Assembly: GCF_039555335.1 (NCBI RefSeq)
Contig: NC_092636.1
Coordinates: 57,219,706-57,283,705, forward strand
Source of the DNA: Amphiura filiformis
Lineage: Eukaryota > Echinodermata > Ophiuroidea > Amphilepidida > Amphiuridae
Reading direction: 5' to 3'
DNA: 64,000 nt
Made by a program: the position numbers and the translations under genes. Below are positions 56,401 through 64,000 of this stretch, piece by piece. Under the pieces are notes generated by a model. That model did no database searches. It was given only the letters and a program-made list of their open reading frames with translations, and had not been told where the DNA came from. The number at the start of each line of letters is the position of its first letter. The stretch's first letter is position 1.

Positions 56401-59400
56401 TTAAATTCACTTCATTTTGGAAAGCTTACTATCAACGGATTTCGTTAAAATTTTGGATATGTGTTGCTAACACATTAGGGATATAATGTTGATATGTAAA
56501 ATGGGAATAAGTGGTTCCTGATTTCTTTTATGACTTCATGAACTTGGTGCTCCACAACTATCAAAAAACGAACTGGTTAAAATGCTTCTATTTTCAATGT
56601 TGAGCTATATTTTGTATTTTTAACTTGCGACATTATTTCACTGAAACTTAATTAAGCCATGGGTAACAGGTTACCACAACCACACTACAGCAATGTTGAA
56701 AGAGATTGTATTTCTTGTCACCTACACCACCATATTAGGTAGTTTTCCGTAAGCTTCACTTTTGTGATTTTGGTAATTATTTTATATTTATTTGTCCAAT
56801 CTAAATTGTACTCACCATTTACACCCCAAGGTATTTTAGTATATCCACCCACACATTTCCATTATATATCCAGTAACAGACAACATATCAAAATTGATGC
56901 CTCATTATGATATTACAGACTATCACATGTATTAAAAATGGATGCCTAAATTTGACCTGAACCAAGTGACCTATAACCTGACCTATGATGACCTATATAG
57001 CCTTTTAAAATCTCTTTTCCTAATAACACATTATAGAAGATACATACATGGCGTAGTATTAAATTGGCTATGCATCCACATGTGGAAGAGCTTATTTAAT
57101 GTATTCAGTGTTATTTAGCATGCATCATTGAGTACATTTCTATAGATAGTATAACAAAGGATTTAATGCATTCTATTCATGTACTCTACTTGAACATGTT
57201 GAATAGAATAAATTATGGTTTGTTATATAGGGCTAAAATGATTTATTAAAATGGTTTAATAAAAGCACTTTGTATGTAGAGTAATTTTGTAAGTTCAGGA
57301 CATGAGGTGATGAACATATTTATGTACTTCATAAATTTGCAATAAAAAAAAAGAGGGGTACTGATGAAAATCATGGTATTATACCCCCTTAATGTGTCCC
57401 TTAACCAGTAAGCCAGTGAATTTCGTTTAGGAAGGGAGTGATAGCAGGATCACAAATGTGTGGACATTGGAGTTTACTTTCAATGATCATATTGTTGCCT
57501 TTTAAATATCTCCACATTCCTGATGTGTCATCGATGAGAAAGATCCGTGGTCGTGTCAATTTGGAGAGCATTGCATGGTTGGTTTCATTAAATCATATCA
57601 TTTTACACAGTTAACGACGCTACAACTTTTCTAGAATCATTAATTTCTCGACTAATTCCTCATTGTCAATTTTACATTCCCTTTTATTATTTATTATATT
57701 CTTAAAGCGAGGTATTAACTGCAGCTAAAATTTTATTTTAATTTTATTGGATTAATTTAATTATAATCGAAACTTTATAAACTCAAACAAATGGGGACAT
57801 TCCTTTTTTGAGATCTTTAATTTTAATGTACAGAATCTTCTGAGACGGAGCGAGGTCCCTAATCTAACCAGTATGCAAGATTCTGCACGAATGAAATGAA
57901 CGCGTGGACAACACAGAAAATGCACAAATGTGTACGTCTTACAATATATACAATTTTCAAGACATTCAAAGATGTTAAATATGCGAAGAGAAGTCCGACT
58001 ATTAATATGAACCATTTCGTTTGTAAGAATCGTCATAAATTTATAATAAAACAACAGTGAGGTATAGAAATTTGATTCATTCATACGAACAATTAATTAA
58101 CATCAATTGTTATGCCTATTGAAATTTGTGTAAATTGGCCGTAGAAATATCCACTGTAATGCCCAAAAGACGTTGCAATTGGTAGTTTTGTAATGCAACG
58201 TGATGTAATGTTTATGCAACGCGACCAATTTTCCCCACAAAAATATCATTTTGTAAATAATTTTAGTCATGATAAATATGCATATAGTGGTCCTTGAATA
58301 TACCAACATATTTGTTTTTGGCAACCACAATATTAGGGAAGCATTGAAATACAATTAATCTTAAGCGACATAATATTCCTGGTTTATAATAATGATATAA
58401 AAAAACATGCTGAAAGTAGACAAAAGAACCGGGCATAAGCCTTAGACTGTTAAATTATATTGTGATCATGCATCAGAGGTGCGGGGCATGTGCCGGTATG
58501 AGTTATCTTTCATTCCACCGTTAAAATAAAATTAGGTTTTTCTTGTTTTTGTCACTTGCATATGTAGTTATGTGCAGATAATACATGTATACGCCTGTTA
58601 CACTGTTTATGGAACCCCGAGAGCAGAGGCCCTCAATTATAATTGGAGACAAGGATAAAAAGAATTTATCGCGTCTGATGTCACTGTCAATTACGATCTT
58701 TGATTGGTTAACACAGGTTAATCAGCGCGTAAAAGGAAGACCGATCTATCTTGTGCTGATCGGAGAAAAGGAATAGCAGCAAATGGCGAAAAATGCCGTA
58801 CTTTTACAAGGCAAAAAGCAGCTTTTCTAGGCATTGTGGACATGGTGCCTTCGGTTAAGAAAGTTTCCTACTATAAAGACCTAACTTTTGAGATGGTTTG
58901 CATGTCGAAAGGTGCAAAATTAACAATAAGGCGCCCGGTTATAAATCCGCGTTCAGCAAGTCATCATTACGACACTTTGTAAACAAACCGTGCTCGAATT
59001 TGATTGACAGATGACGTCAGACGCGATAAGTTCTTTTTATCTGTGTCTTTAATTATAGGACCACGGTGACCCCTGACTATGACCTCACAATATGTGTATA
59101 GCGTTATTGTGCCTATGCAGCCTCACACGTGCTATTAGACCAATCGGTTAGTAAACCAAATGCTTGTTAGACTAAATTTTTTGTAGACCAAATGGGTAGA
59201 CCAAATGGCTATTAGATTTATTGGTCATAGACCAAATGGATAATAGATTAAATGATGAATAGACTAAATGGTTTTAGATTCATTGGTTAATAGACTAATG
59301 ATTATCGGACTAAATGGTTATCGGACCAAATGGTTACAGGACCAAATTATTATTGGACGTAGTGGATATACACCAGGCACAAAAAGAAACTCGTCAGTTA

Positions 59401-60566
59401 TATTCATCCTTGCTGTTCAATAACTTGATAATTTTGGATTATTCTGAAACAAACATTTTGTTAATTGGACTTTCTTTCTCATTTGACACCCTGTTCGTGA
59501 ACATTGAGCAAGAATTGACCAAGATATGCGCCTCCAAACTCTCAAACCCCAAAATGAAAAGTTGCAATTTTAACGATTCAATTTTGCCTGTTACACTGTG
59601 TGCTTTATTGATTGGCCCGTGGTGCTTGTGTGCAATACAACGATGCGTTCCCATTGAAAATCGTTGAAAATGCCACTTTTGATTTTGGGGTTTGAGGCTT
59701 TGGAGGCGCATATCTTGGTCAATTCTTGTTCGTTTTTCACGAACAGGGTGTCAAATGAGAAAGCAAAGTCAAATTAACAAAATGTATATTTCAGAATAAT
59801 CCAAAGTTATCAAGTTATTGAACAGGAAGGATGAATATAACTGACGAGTTTCTTTTTGTGCCTAGTGTAGACCTAATGGGTTTAGATGAAATGGATATGG
59901 ACGAAATCGATATTAGACCAGATGGTATTAGACCAAATGGCAAACCCCCGTCGCTCACGTGTAACAATATGTTGTTTAACGTCTTAAACTGGGATACATA
60001 GCGTCATCATGCGGTATTAACGGGCGTATAAACGGGCAAATGTATCATTATGAGCAAGAAGCATAGAGGAACGAGATAAACAGAGAAAGTACCACCTGTC
60101 AAAGTCCCCGTGTATTGTATGCTACCAGTTTTCGCATATTCATGAGGCCCGATTGTTCGATCGTGCCGTGTCAAACAATCACGCCAGCGCTGCGTGGCTT
60201 CGCGTATACGCGATAGAGCGTTGCGTGCTTTCGCGATTACGCGATAGACCATGAAAATACGCGGTAATTGCGTAGCAGTCTCGCCTGGAGCATTTCATGG
60301 AACAATCGGCCCTCATTATCGGATGAGGCGTAGCCTTTGACTGGTGGTACGCGCTCTGTAGTCCTTTGTGGCAAGAAGTAAAAGGAACATCACAACGCCT
60401 CAAATACTCGTTGTACCTACCATGTTGGACACGCGTGTGGTAGAGTCTCCGCCAGCCAAAGCAAGCAGTTCTGCAGCCAGGTATCCCTCAACTACTTTAT
60501 CTAGCTCTGTGATGCTGCAATTCACTTTGTCATTATCTGCATGCCACCACTTTTGAGGGAACCAAC
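34743..60566 (-). CDS. GABA-B receptor subunit 2-like (class C GPCR), partial both ends
   Basis: Exons in transcript order (minus strand): 60566-60421, 55291-55141, 50673-50576, 49615-49552, 49344-49255, 44740-44590, 41793-41661, 39169-39059, 36874-36755, 35462-35279, 34891-34743. All borders are AG/GT and phases agree; about 465 residues. It covers the later ligand-binding lobe and the whole 7[23 protein letters not shown] and TLCLVFVPK match vertebrate GABBR2 more closely than GABBR1. Expected role: G-protein coupling in a heteromeric metabotropic GABA receptor; as a paralogue its ligand is uncertain. The introns are stuffed with transposons. 5' exons and the C-terminal coiled-coil exons were not found. 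Confidence 0.88.
35060..35150 (-). repeat. Dispersed repeat family A, inverted copy
   Basis: Contains gtgggacatgagagcacatc and ctgaaaacgtgggatgccc, the reverse complement of the 9.1-kb copy with changes. Followed by shared tctggtatcaaataattt. Another at 39605-39705. Confidence 0.65.
35618..35743. repeat. (TTTA)n microsatellite
   Basis: About 31 units with one interruption near 35662, in the TM4-TM5 intron of gene 2. Confidence 0.96.
36150..36206 (-). ncRNA. Hammerhead ribozyme motif (type I-like)
   Basis: On the minus strand: CTGATGA (36198-36192), an 8-bp stem II GTGAGGGC/GCCCTTAC with loop TTATTG (36191-36170), GAAA (36169-36166), a minimal stem III (CAG, CT, CTG), the cleavage triplet GTA (ending at 36156), and stem I AGTTT/AAACT. 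Every core position of a hammerhead is present. Very short stem III is characteristic of hammerheads in Penelope-like elements and retrozymes (family knowledge). Probably a solitary relic terminal repeat. It lies in the TM4-TM5 intron and is on the gene's sense strand. Confidence 0.8.
37504..38501. mobile_element. 1-kb foldback element
   Basis: Arms about 190-215 bp: GTACACGTAATACATTGTG at the left, the inverted GTACACGTAACACATTGTG at the right, and shared atacgtatggtcacggtgta. No transposase; in the TM3-TM4 intron. Confidence 0.88.
38594..38901. mobile_element. MITE with TTA target duplication
   Basis: About 308 bp, ends GGGAGTGTTCATAAATACTT and inverted match (with GATCA for GTTCA), flanked by TTA. 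Internal TTTTTGATCCCCC repeats. Confidence 0.88.
39059..39169 (-). CDS. GABBR2-like exon: TM3
   Basis: Encodes [20 protein letters not shown] and [26 protein letters not shown] marks TM3 and intracellular loop 2 of the family. The N-terminal cysteine is the conserved TM3 disulfide partner. Confidence 0.94.
39420..39960. other. Repeat-derived intron sequence
   Basis: Family D fragment, family A inverted copy (39605-39705), then an open stretch at 39774-39938 ([20 protein letters not shown]...) of unknown origin with no recognised domain. Confidence 0.4.
40192..41011. mobile_element. Family E element, copy 2
   Basis: Reverse-oriented relative of 32639-33520 over most of its length (shared ggttccaaactggattgtg, ttcgatacaggagagtggtt). 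Starts with an intact-looking end (GGGATTGCGATGTTCC) but the other end is cut off near 41011. In the GABBR2-like TM2-TM3 intron. Confidence 0.8.
41110..41500 (-). mobile_element. LINE 3' end, second type
   Basis: Minus strand encodes [20 protein letters not shown] and [10 protein letters not shown] up to a stop, the terminal WNDLP...FK..L..HL block of a LINE reverse transcriptase (W here is G). A 3' UTR and A-rich tail follow toward 41110. 5'-truncated. Confidence 0.82.
41661..41793 (-). CDS. GABBR2-like exon: TM2
   Basis: Encodes [17 protein letters not shown] and [12 protein letters not shown]. KMSSPxLNNL is diagnostic for GABA-B receptor intracellular loop 1/TM2. Confidence 0.93.
41821..43184. 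mobile_element. TIR element with CAGGGTGTCCC ends, containing a nested element
   Basis: Ends CAGGGTGTCCCGTAAAAAA (left) and the matching inverted right end; similarity reaches beyond 60 bp (aatttggacataagtc). Interrupted by the element at 42471-43015. Mariner-like terminus (inference). Confidence 0.85.
42471..43015. mobile_element. Nested MITE with TGAGC ends
   Basis: Ends TGAGCGTGTTTATAGCGG / TGAGCCTGTTTATAGTGA inverted. The phrase CTGTTTATAGTGGC occurs repeatedly inside. It is younger than its host element. Confidence 0.75.
43190..44078. mobile_element. TIR element with CAGGGTGAGT ends
   Basis: Ends CAGGGTGAGTAAAAAAACTG and inverted CAGGGTGAGTCAAAAAAAGT, TIR about 65 bp, TA on both sides. 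Abuts the preceding element within a few bases. T-run near 43490. No transposase. Confidence 0.87.
44590..44740 (-). CDS. GABBR2-like exon: TM1
   Basis: Encodes [16 protein letters not shown], the membrane-proximal linker (equivalent to the SEPPKD.T region), and TM1 [20 protein letters not shown]. Ends FSDRR in phase 2 with a weak donor (gttcgt). The acceptor is 47 bases upstream of a decoy AG that would drop the linker. Confidence 0.85.
45373..48958. repeat. Tandem duplication of a 1.75-1.8 kb unit
   Basis: Unit 1 45373-47121, unit 2 47122-48958, nearly identical. Each has a (ATT)n tract (45778-45930; 47527-47687), a left mariner end and an inverted mariner half. In the intron before the TM1 exon of gene 2. 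Confidence 0.93.
46121..47121. mobile_element. Mariner relic A, cut at the duplication border
   Basis: Starts TACGAGGGGGTATCCAAAAG. Plus strand near 46578-46790 and minus strand at 46927-47121 both encode the mariner HTH region ([29 protein letters not shown]). The right end is missing because unit 2 of the duplication begins inside it. Confidence 0.85.
47875..49192. mobile_element. Mariner relic B, palindromic, both ends present
   Basis: Ends TACGAGGGGTATCCAAAAG and inverted TACGAGGGGGTATCCACAAG. The plus strand at 48329-48600 encodes [17 protein letters not shown], a stop, then [20 protein letters not shown] and [13 protein letters not shown]; the same region is repeated inverted at 48741-49015. 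The catalytic (DDD) part is absent. The left arm has about 270 extra bases. Confidence 0.88.
49255..50673 (-). CDS. GABBR2-like exons: end of ligand-binding domain
   Basis: Three exons, 50673-50576, 49615-49552 and 49344-49255. They read [54 protein letters not shown] and [13 protein letters not shown], the order FNYT / F.G..G.V.F...G.R.G / VG.Y / L.W of GABA-B receptors. The 64-base exon is too short for most ORF searches; its true donor is the second gt (gtaagt before 49552), which alone keeps phase. Confidence 0.87.
50820..50945. repeat. GGACTC-type degenerate hexamer repeat, copy 1
   Basis: Repeats of GGACTCGGACTTGGCTCGG-like units. A second array is at 52386-52590. Gives spurious SDSDS and RTRTR frames. 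GC-rich against an AT-rich background. Confidence 0.9.
51000..52190. other. Intron DNA without recognised genes
   Basis: AT-rich, with GAT trinucleotide runs (51418-51460, 51650-51665), a TAGGGAGG-repeating stretch (51480-51645) and a short CA run (51778-51797). No exon or TIR pair recognised. Confidence 0.5.
52386..52590. repeat. GGACTC-type degenerate hexamer repeat, copy 2
   Basis: Same unit and phrases as 50820-50945 (ttgttggactcggacttgg), longer. Preceded at about 52195-52325 by 30-odd-base repeats of the phrase ATACCCAATGACCCATTTTT. Confidence 0.88.
53416..53476. repeat. (AAAT)n microsatellite
   Basis: About 15 pure units. Confidence 0.95.
53573..55068. mobile_element. Penelope-like element relic with inverted terminal repeats
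   Basis: Inverted arms of about 175 bp at 53573-53745 and 54890-55068. Between them the plus strand encodes [20 protein letters not shown] (about 54645-54715), the GIY-YIG endonuclease block of Penelope-like retroelements, followed by a C-terminal stretch that runs to the right arm. A short, broken fossil: most of the element including the reverse transcriptase is missing. LTR-like repeats in inverted orientation are a known habit of this family. Confidence 0.8.
53620..53660 (-). ncRNA. Hammerhead-like motif in the Penelope terminal repeat
   Basis: Minus strand: CTGATGA (53656-53650), stem II ATCCCA/TGGGAT with loop TGGATG and one unpaired A, GAAA (53630-53627), then TATC. Stem I is weak (ACTT/AAGT). 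Position in a Penelope terminal repeat is where hammerheads of this family occur. The inverted partner arm departs from the core. The same bases could read as a phase-compatible exon ([12 protein letters not shown]), but the receptor does not need it. Confidence 0.6.
55141..55291 (-). CDS. GABBR2-like exon: YGYDAVWA region
   Basis: Encodes [32 protein letters not shown] and ILKEM. The YDAVWA block is the best-conserved motif of this lobe. It ends in phase 1 and joins directly to 50673; the joined spacing ([14 protein letters not shown]) equals that of vertebrate GABBR2, so no exon is needed between. Confidence 0.9.
55885..56205 (-). repeat. Dispersed repeat family B, copy 2
   Basis: Reverse-complement partner of 17053-17370, in the intron between the first two GABBR2-like exons seen here. 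Similarity is well below identity, so both are old. Confidence 0.7.
56217..57392. mobile_element. Family C element, long copy
   Basis: Ends TTAAGGTGGTACTACACC / inverted TTAAGGGGGTATAATACC, like the 365-bp MITE at 24052. About 1.18 kb, no transposase recognised. Confidence 0.7.
57405..57605 (-). other. Unexplained open stretch
   Basis: A 64-codon minus-strand frame with [19 protein letters not shown] and [18 protein letters not shown]. Looks protein-like in composition but no family is assigned and the splice borders are poor. May be a transposon-borne gene piece. Confidence 0.3.
57820..58360. mobile_element. Family E element, copy 3 (old)
   Basis: More diverged partial copy in the orientation of copy 1: ggagcgaggtccc, cagaaaatgcacaaatgtg and atttataataaa blocks align in order. 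Confidence 0.6.
58637..59057. mobile_element. MITE related to the 32.2-kb element
   Basis: Ends TATAATTGGAGACAAGGATA / inverted TATAATTAAAGACACAGATA, then shared TTATCGCGTCTGA-TGTC. Core GCGTCTGACGTCA recurs in the 153-bp MITE at 32222. Confidence 0.75.
59135..59945. repeat. TAGACCAAATGG minisatellite split by a MITE
   Basis: About 15-base degenerate units (tagaccaaatggntatta) at 59135-59350 resume at 59868-59945. The interruption is the element at 59371-59867. Confidence 0.88.
59371..59867. mobile_element. MITE inside the minisatellite
   Basis: 497 bp, TIR close to 190 bp: CACCAGGCACAAAAAGAAAC left, inverted match on the right (GTTTCTTTTTGTGCCTAGTG). The two arms are highly similar, so it is relatively young. 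Confidence 0.92.
60142..60316. mobile_element. CpG-rich MITE
   Basis: 175 bp; ends ATGAGGCCCGATTGTTC / GAACAATCGGCCCTCAT (one mismatch). The interior has two 31-base tandem units rich in CGCG (TTCGCGTATACGCGATAGAG). Confidence 0.82.
60421..60566 (-). CDS. GABBR2-like exon: GWFPxxWW region
   Basis: Encodes [20 protein letters not shown] and then [14 protein letters not shown], the GWY..WW and EG-Y blocks of the ligand-binding domain of GABA-B receptors. Enters in phase 1, leaves in phase 0 through gtaggt. It is the most upstream exon seen; nothing receptor-like was recognised between it and 64000. Confidence 0.88.
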
Positions 60567-61170
60567 CTTAACGGGAAAATAATGTAAATAGAAAATATTG
60601 TCAATTAGCATATTAATCCTCCTGTCTTCCTTTGTAACATTGACCCCGGGTTTCCAACGTCAGCGATCCCATTTGTGTATACATCACTCTGGCGTATAAC
60701 TTACTAGGGGAAAGTAAAATTTTTTTAATGTATTTGGTCGCATACCTGAAATGACCCATCCCATCCTTGTCCTTTGACCCCGATTCTGTGAGCACCCACG
60801 GACACTGGTTATATGACATTACTGTGCTATAAATTTGGGGATGACGTATTTTGAGGGATAAATCAATGGCCTTGCTTGACATATTTTGATCTTAGGTTGA
60901 TTATACTTGTGACCAACGTTGGTCAAAATCAACTGAAGGAGCTTGGCAAAAATATATGAAATTTGATGACGTAATCATTATGTTTTTCTAATGGTGTGGA
61001 TGTTATTTCTGGAAATAATGTAGTTTTGATAAGGAAATGGAATTGAATAGCAAAATAAATTTTTTTGCCCTCATATATTAAAACCGCTGGACGACCTTTA
61101 TGTGGTATTATTAACATCGATACCTCTTACACTGTCCTTAGTACTCCTACTGCTTTCCCCGGCATTCTAA

Positions 61171-61566
61171 GGGGCTGTGCAATAATTATGAGCCCTGGGG
61201 AGGGTAAAATGGGGGAAGAAATTTTTGGCGAGCCGAAAGGGGGGAGGGCAAGCAATTTTTGGCCAGCCAAGAGGGAGGGGGGCTATCGATTGTTGGCACA
61301 CATTCATTGGGCGCCTTTTAAATAAATCGCTCTAAAAAGGCTTAGGAAAACAGTACTGAAACGCTTTAATATGCAAATTTTCCTGCTTGCTGCGCTCGCA
61401 ACAGATATCTAGACCATTTAAGGTTTGCAAATTAGGATCCAAAAATTTTGGCATGTGTGGAAAGGGGGGGGGCAAGCGATTTTTGGCAGGCCGGTGGGGG
61501 GGGCAAGCGATTTTTGGTGAACGTTCGGAAATTTTACCGGGGGGCTCATAATTATTGCACAGCCCC
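61171..61566. mobile_element. G-rich MITE
   Basis: 396 bp, ends GGGGCTGTGCAATAATTATG and exact inverted copy, flanked by TAA. Internal repeats of GGGGCAAGCGATTTTTGG. Confidence 0.93.
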
Positions 61567-61684
61567 TAAATATTTCCCTTGGTATCCTGACTCAGTCCAT
61601 GGTACTCCTAACACCGTCGACGGTATTCCTAATTCTGTCTAGCTACCAAGCACCCCTTTTCAGTATTCCTTACATAACGACAAA

Positions 61685-62664
61685 CAGGGCGTCTCCCAAA
61701 AAAGAGGCATCTCATTGGGCACTCTTTTTCTCCTATTTTAGAAAAGTTGATCAAGTATATGTTGGTATGTAAAGAAGCCTTTACCCGTAAGCTTTAATAA
61801 ACCGAAACAATTATTTCAATCGGTTCATAACTTTTGACGATATGCCCTTTTAAAGAAATGTATCCGTTTTTCACTCTGTCCACGGAGGCGGTTTGGCTAC
61901 TTCAAAGATTAAAAAGTGCATATACCATGCATGAATATAAAACATTCCTCGATGATAACTTTATAAAACACTTTATTTTAGGGAATGGGCTTTACCGGTG
62001 GCCTTATGGATTTTGTTAAGTGTCATTAATTTGGGCGAAATTGATGTGGGATGACTTATTCCTTATGTTTTTCTTGGTTATTTTATGCCTTTTTGTTTTC
62101 TTATGTTTCTTACTTTCTTACTTTATTGTTTCTTGCTTTCTTTTTATTGACAACACAGGTCATTTCTCTTTTTGGAATCAAAGGTAGCCCTGAAAAGGGC
62201 TGTTTAGTTTGTCTTTGGTTCTTTTTGAAGTGAGTTTACTGTGCTGCTCTGCCCTTTACCTGGTTGCCTCCTTGACGAATACAGGTTTCAGACCTAGTCC
62301 TCATTGCATCAATTGCGTTGCGTACCAACCTTGTGCGCCGGATACTTGTGAATATAGCAGTAATACAAAGATCTTGGATTTTCCCACAAATCAAATGGTG
62401 TGAGGTCTGGTGATCTTGCAGGCCACTCCACAGCATGACCCATCCTAACCACTCTGTTTGCTATCCGTGGACAGAGTGAAAAACGGGTACTTGTCTTTAA
62501 AAGGGCATATCTTCAAAAGTTGTTGACCGATTGAAATAATTATTTTGGTTTATTAAAGCTAACAATTAAAGGTTTCTTTACATACCAAAATATATTTGAT
62601 CGACTTTTCAAAAATAGGCGAAAAAGAGGGCGCAATGAGAGCCCTCTTTTTTGGGGACACCCTG
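61685..62664. mobile_element. Tc1/mariner-superfamily relic with long TIRs
   Basis: 980 bp with inverted ends of about 200 bp (CAGGGCGTCTCCC left; CAGGGTGTCCCC from right). The minus strand near 62398-62460 encodes RVVRMGHAVEWPARSPDLTP FDLW, the DDE-transposase block around the second catalytic Asp (WPARSPDLTP). Only this fragment of the transposase is left. Confidence 0.88.
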
Positions 62665-63501
62665 TATTAGCATGCCTCGTTCGGATCTTACGCACAACAG
62701 CAATACACTGCAGTCAATCGTATAATCGTAACCTCTGTATAGACGAATCCCATTTCACGCATTCCTAAACCTCAATGGCAGTCATAGCTGGGTCCCCGTA
62801 GTGTATATCCCACATAGAATATGAAATGATGTACCCTTGGCGGGGAATTTAAACTGCATTTCATCGCCCGTGTTACACGTAGACAATAGAATGATGAAAG
62901 TTTACAACACAATACAACATAACATCGATTTTTAAGCGGCTTTAATATAATCCACCCAATTGGGCAGTCACAACACTAGTTTGTTGCGCCGGGGGCCCAG
63001 TCATGGGCGACTACATTCTGACCATCACTTTGCTCGTGGGATTCGCCTATACATCTTGCATGTTGGAAGAGAGCTGGATGTTGATGTGCGACTTTTGAAT
63101 TTTTGGGAAAAGGTTTAAACACATTATTGTTCAGTTCGACAAAAAAAACCCAAAACAGTTTGCCACTATATTTTTTTAAGTATGCACAGTTGTTATTAAG
63201 TTAGCAAGAAAATGAGTAAAATACTAGTATTGCAAGTTTGCAAACAAAATGTATATAGTTTGCAAAAAAAGTCAGCTACTAGATCTTGACATTCTTTGGC
63301 CAAATATAGCTCATACTCTGGTCATTGGCTGCACCAGGGAAATGGAAACACAATGAAATCAGAAAATTTGGCATTTTTTGGGCCCAAATTTTCGATGGGT
63401 TTTGGTTATGATGGGGGGGGGGGGGTAATTGGGGATTGAAAGCTATGGGGCGGATTTCCTCCATGTACAACTGACAGGTACATAAACATATCAAAACAGT
63501 A
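62665..63501. other. Unassigned DNA
   Basis: No receptor exon, TIR pair or RNA recognised; has a G-run at 63412-63425. Upstream exons of gene 2 could lie here undetected. Confidence 0.4.
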
Positions 63502-63878
63502 ACTAACCCCCTCTTAAATAATGGAAGCAGAATTTATTTCATTTGTAGCAATTGTCTAAATATTGACGTCACAGCGTACATTTAAATCAATGTAACCCAA
63601 GATTTGAAAGTTGCAGTAAATTCTATTGATTTGTATTCAATATAATGGAAGCAAATCAGTGTAATGATATCTGAGTGTTTTTGTATTGTTGTAAGTGCAA
63701 CTTTCAAATCTGGACCTCACTACATTAAATTGACCGGTGTTTTATTGTTTTCTGGACTATCGTATCAAATGAGGTGTCAAAATGCGCAGAAATAAAATTC
63801 TCTTTCCAACTTATTTTACAGATTTGCAATACAATAGCCCGTTTGTGAATAATGGCCATTATTTAAATGGGGTTAGTT
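63502..63878. mobile_element. MITE, nested TIRs
   Basis: Outer ends ACTAACCCCCTCTTAAATAA / inverted ACTAACCCCATTTAAATAA; an inner pair CCCAAGATTTGAAAGTTGC / inverted CCAGATTTGAAAGTTGC at about 63598 and 63715. Confidence 0.78.
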
Positions 63879-64000
63879 TTTTTGTTGAGATATTTAGTAT
63901 AATTATGTATAAAGTGCTTGCGTAAATGAAATGATGATATACATTTAATGAGAAGATAAATATATGCATCTGATTACTTTCTATCGAAGTATAGATAAAT

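Overview
The window is AT-rich, intron-rich animal DNA. It is not bacterial: coding sequence is split into many short exons with GT-AG borders, and the introns are full of foldback transposons, microsatellites and retroelement relics. The gene content (a GRL101-like receptor with LDLa, LRR and 7TM parts joined to discoidin, CUB, EGF and lectin modules, plus an extra GABA-B receptor paralogue) suggests a marine invertebrate deuterostome, perhaps an echinoderm or relative. That placement is inference from family knowledge, not from a species marker.

Gene 1, plus strand, about 1-29225: 36 exons assigned by eye from splice sites and reading phase. It enters from the left edge and reads through to a stop at 29190-29192; from base 3 the joined exons total 7092 bases, an exact multiple of three, about 2363 residues. 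Module order is PAN/apple, three F5/8C (discoidin), a CTLD-like exon, calcium-binding EGF, CTLD-like, three CUB, a typical CTLD, seven LDLa-type modules, an LRR block, a rhodopsin-class 7TM, and a cytoplasmic tail with a kinase-like fragment. Nearly all extracellular modules are bounded by phase-1 introns, as expected for exon shuffling. The LRRs use 72-base phase-2 exons.

Gene 2, minus strand, about 34743-60566: eleven exons of a GABA-B receptor subunit 2-like class C GPCR, covering the second half of the ligand-binding domain and all seven membrane helices. The 5' exons lie beyond 60.6 kb or off the window; the C-terminal exons after 34743 were not found. The two genes converge; 29.2-34.7 kb between them is a repeat-rich spacer.

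Mobile DNA: many TIR/foldback elements, two LINE 3' ends, mariner relics inside a 1.75-kb tandem duplication (45.4-49.2 kb), a Penelope-type relic with a GIY-YIG segment and inverted terminal repeats (53.6-55.1 kb), and a 333-bp pure CTT tract. The most interesting non-coding signals are two hammerhead-ribozyme-like motifs on the minus strand, near 36.2 kb and 53.65 kb; the second lies in the Penelope terminal repeat and looks deceptively like an exon. A spacer duplication near 32 kb preserves empty target sites for two transposons inserted in its sister copy. A tandem array in an LRR intron carries repeated DR1-type nuclear-receptor half-sites.
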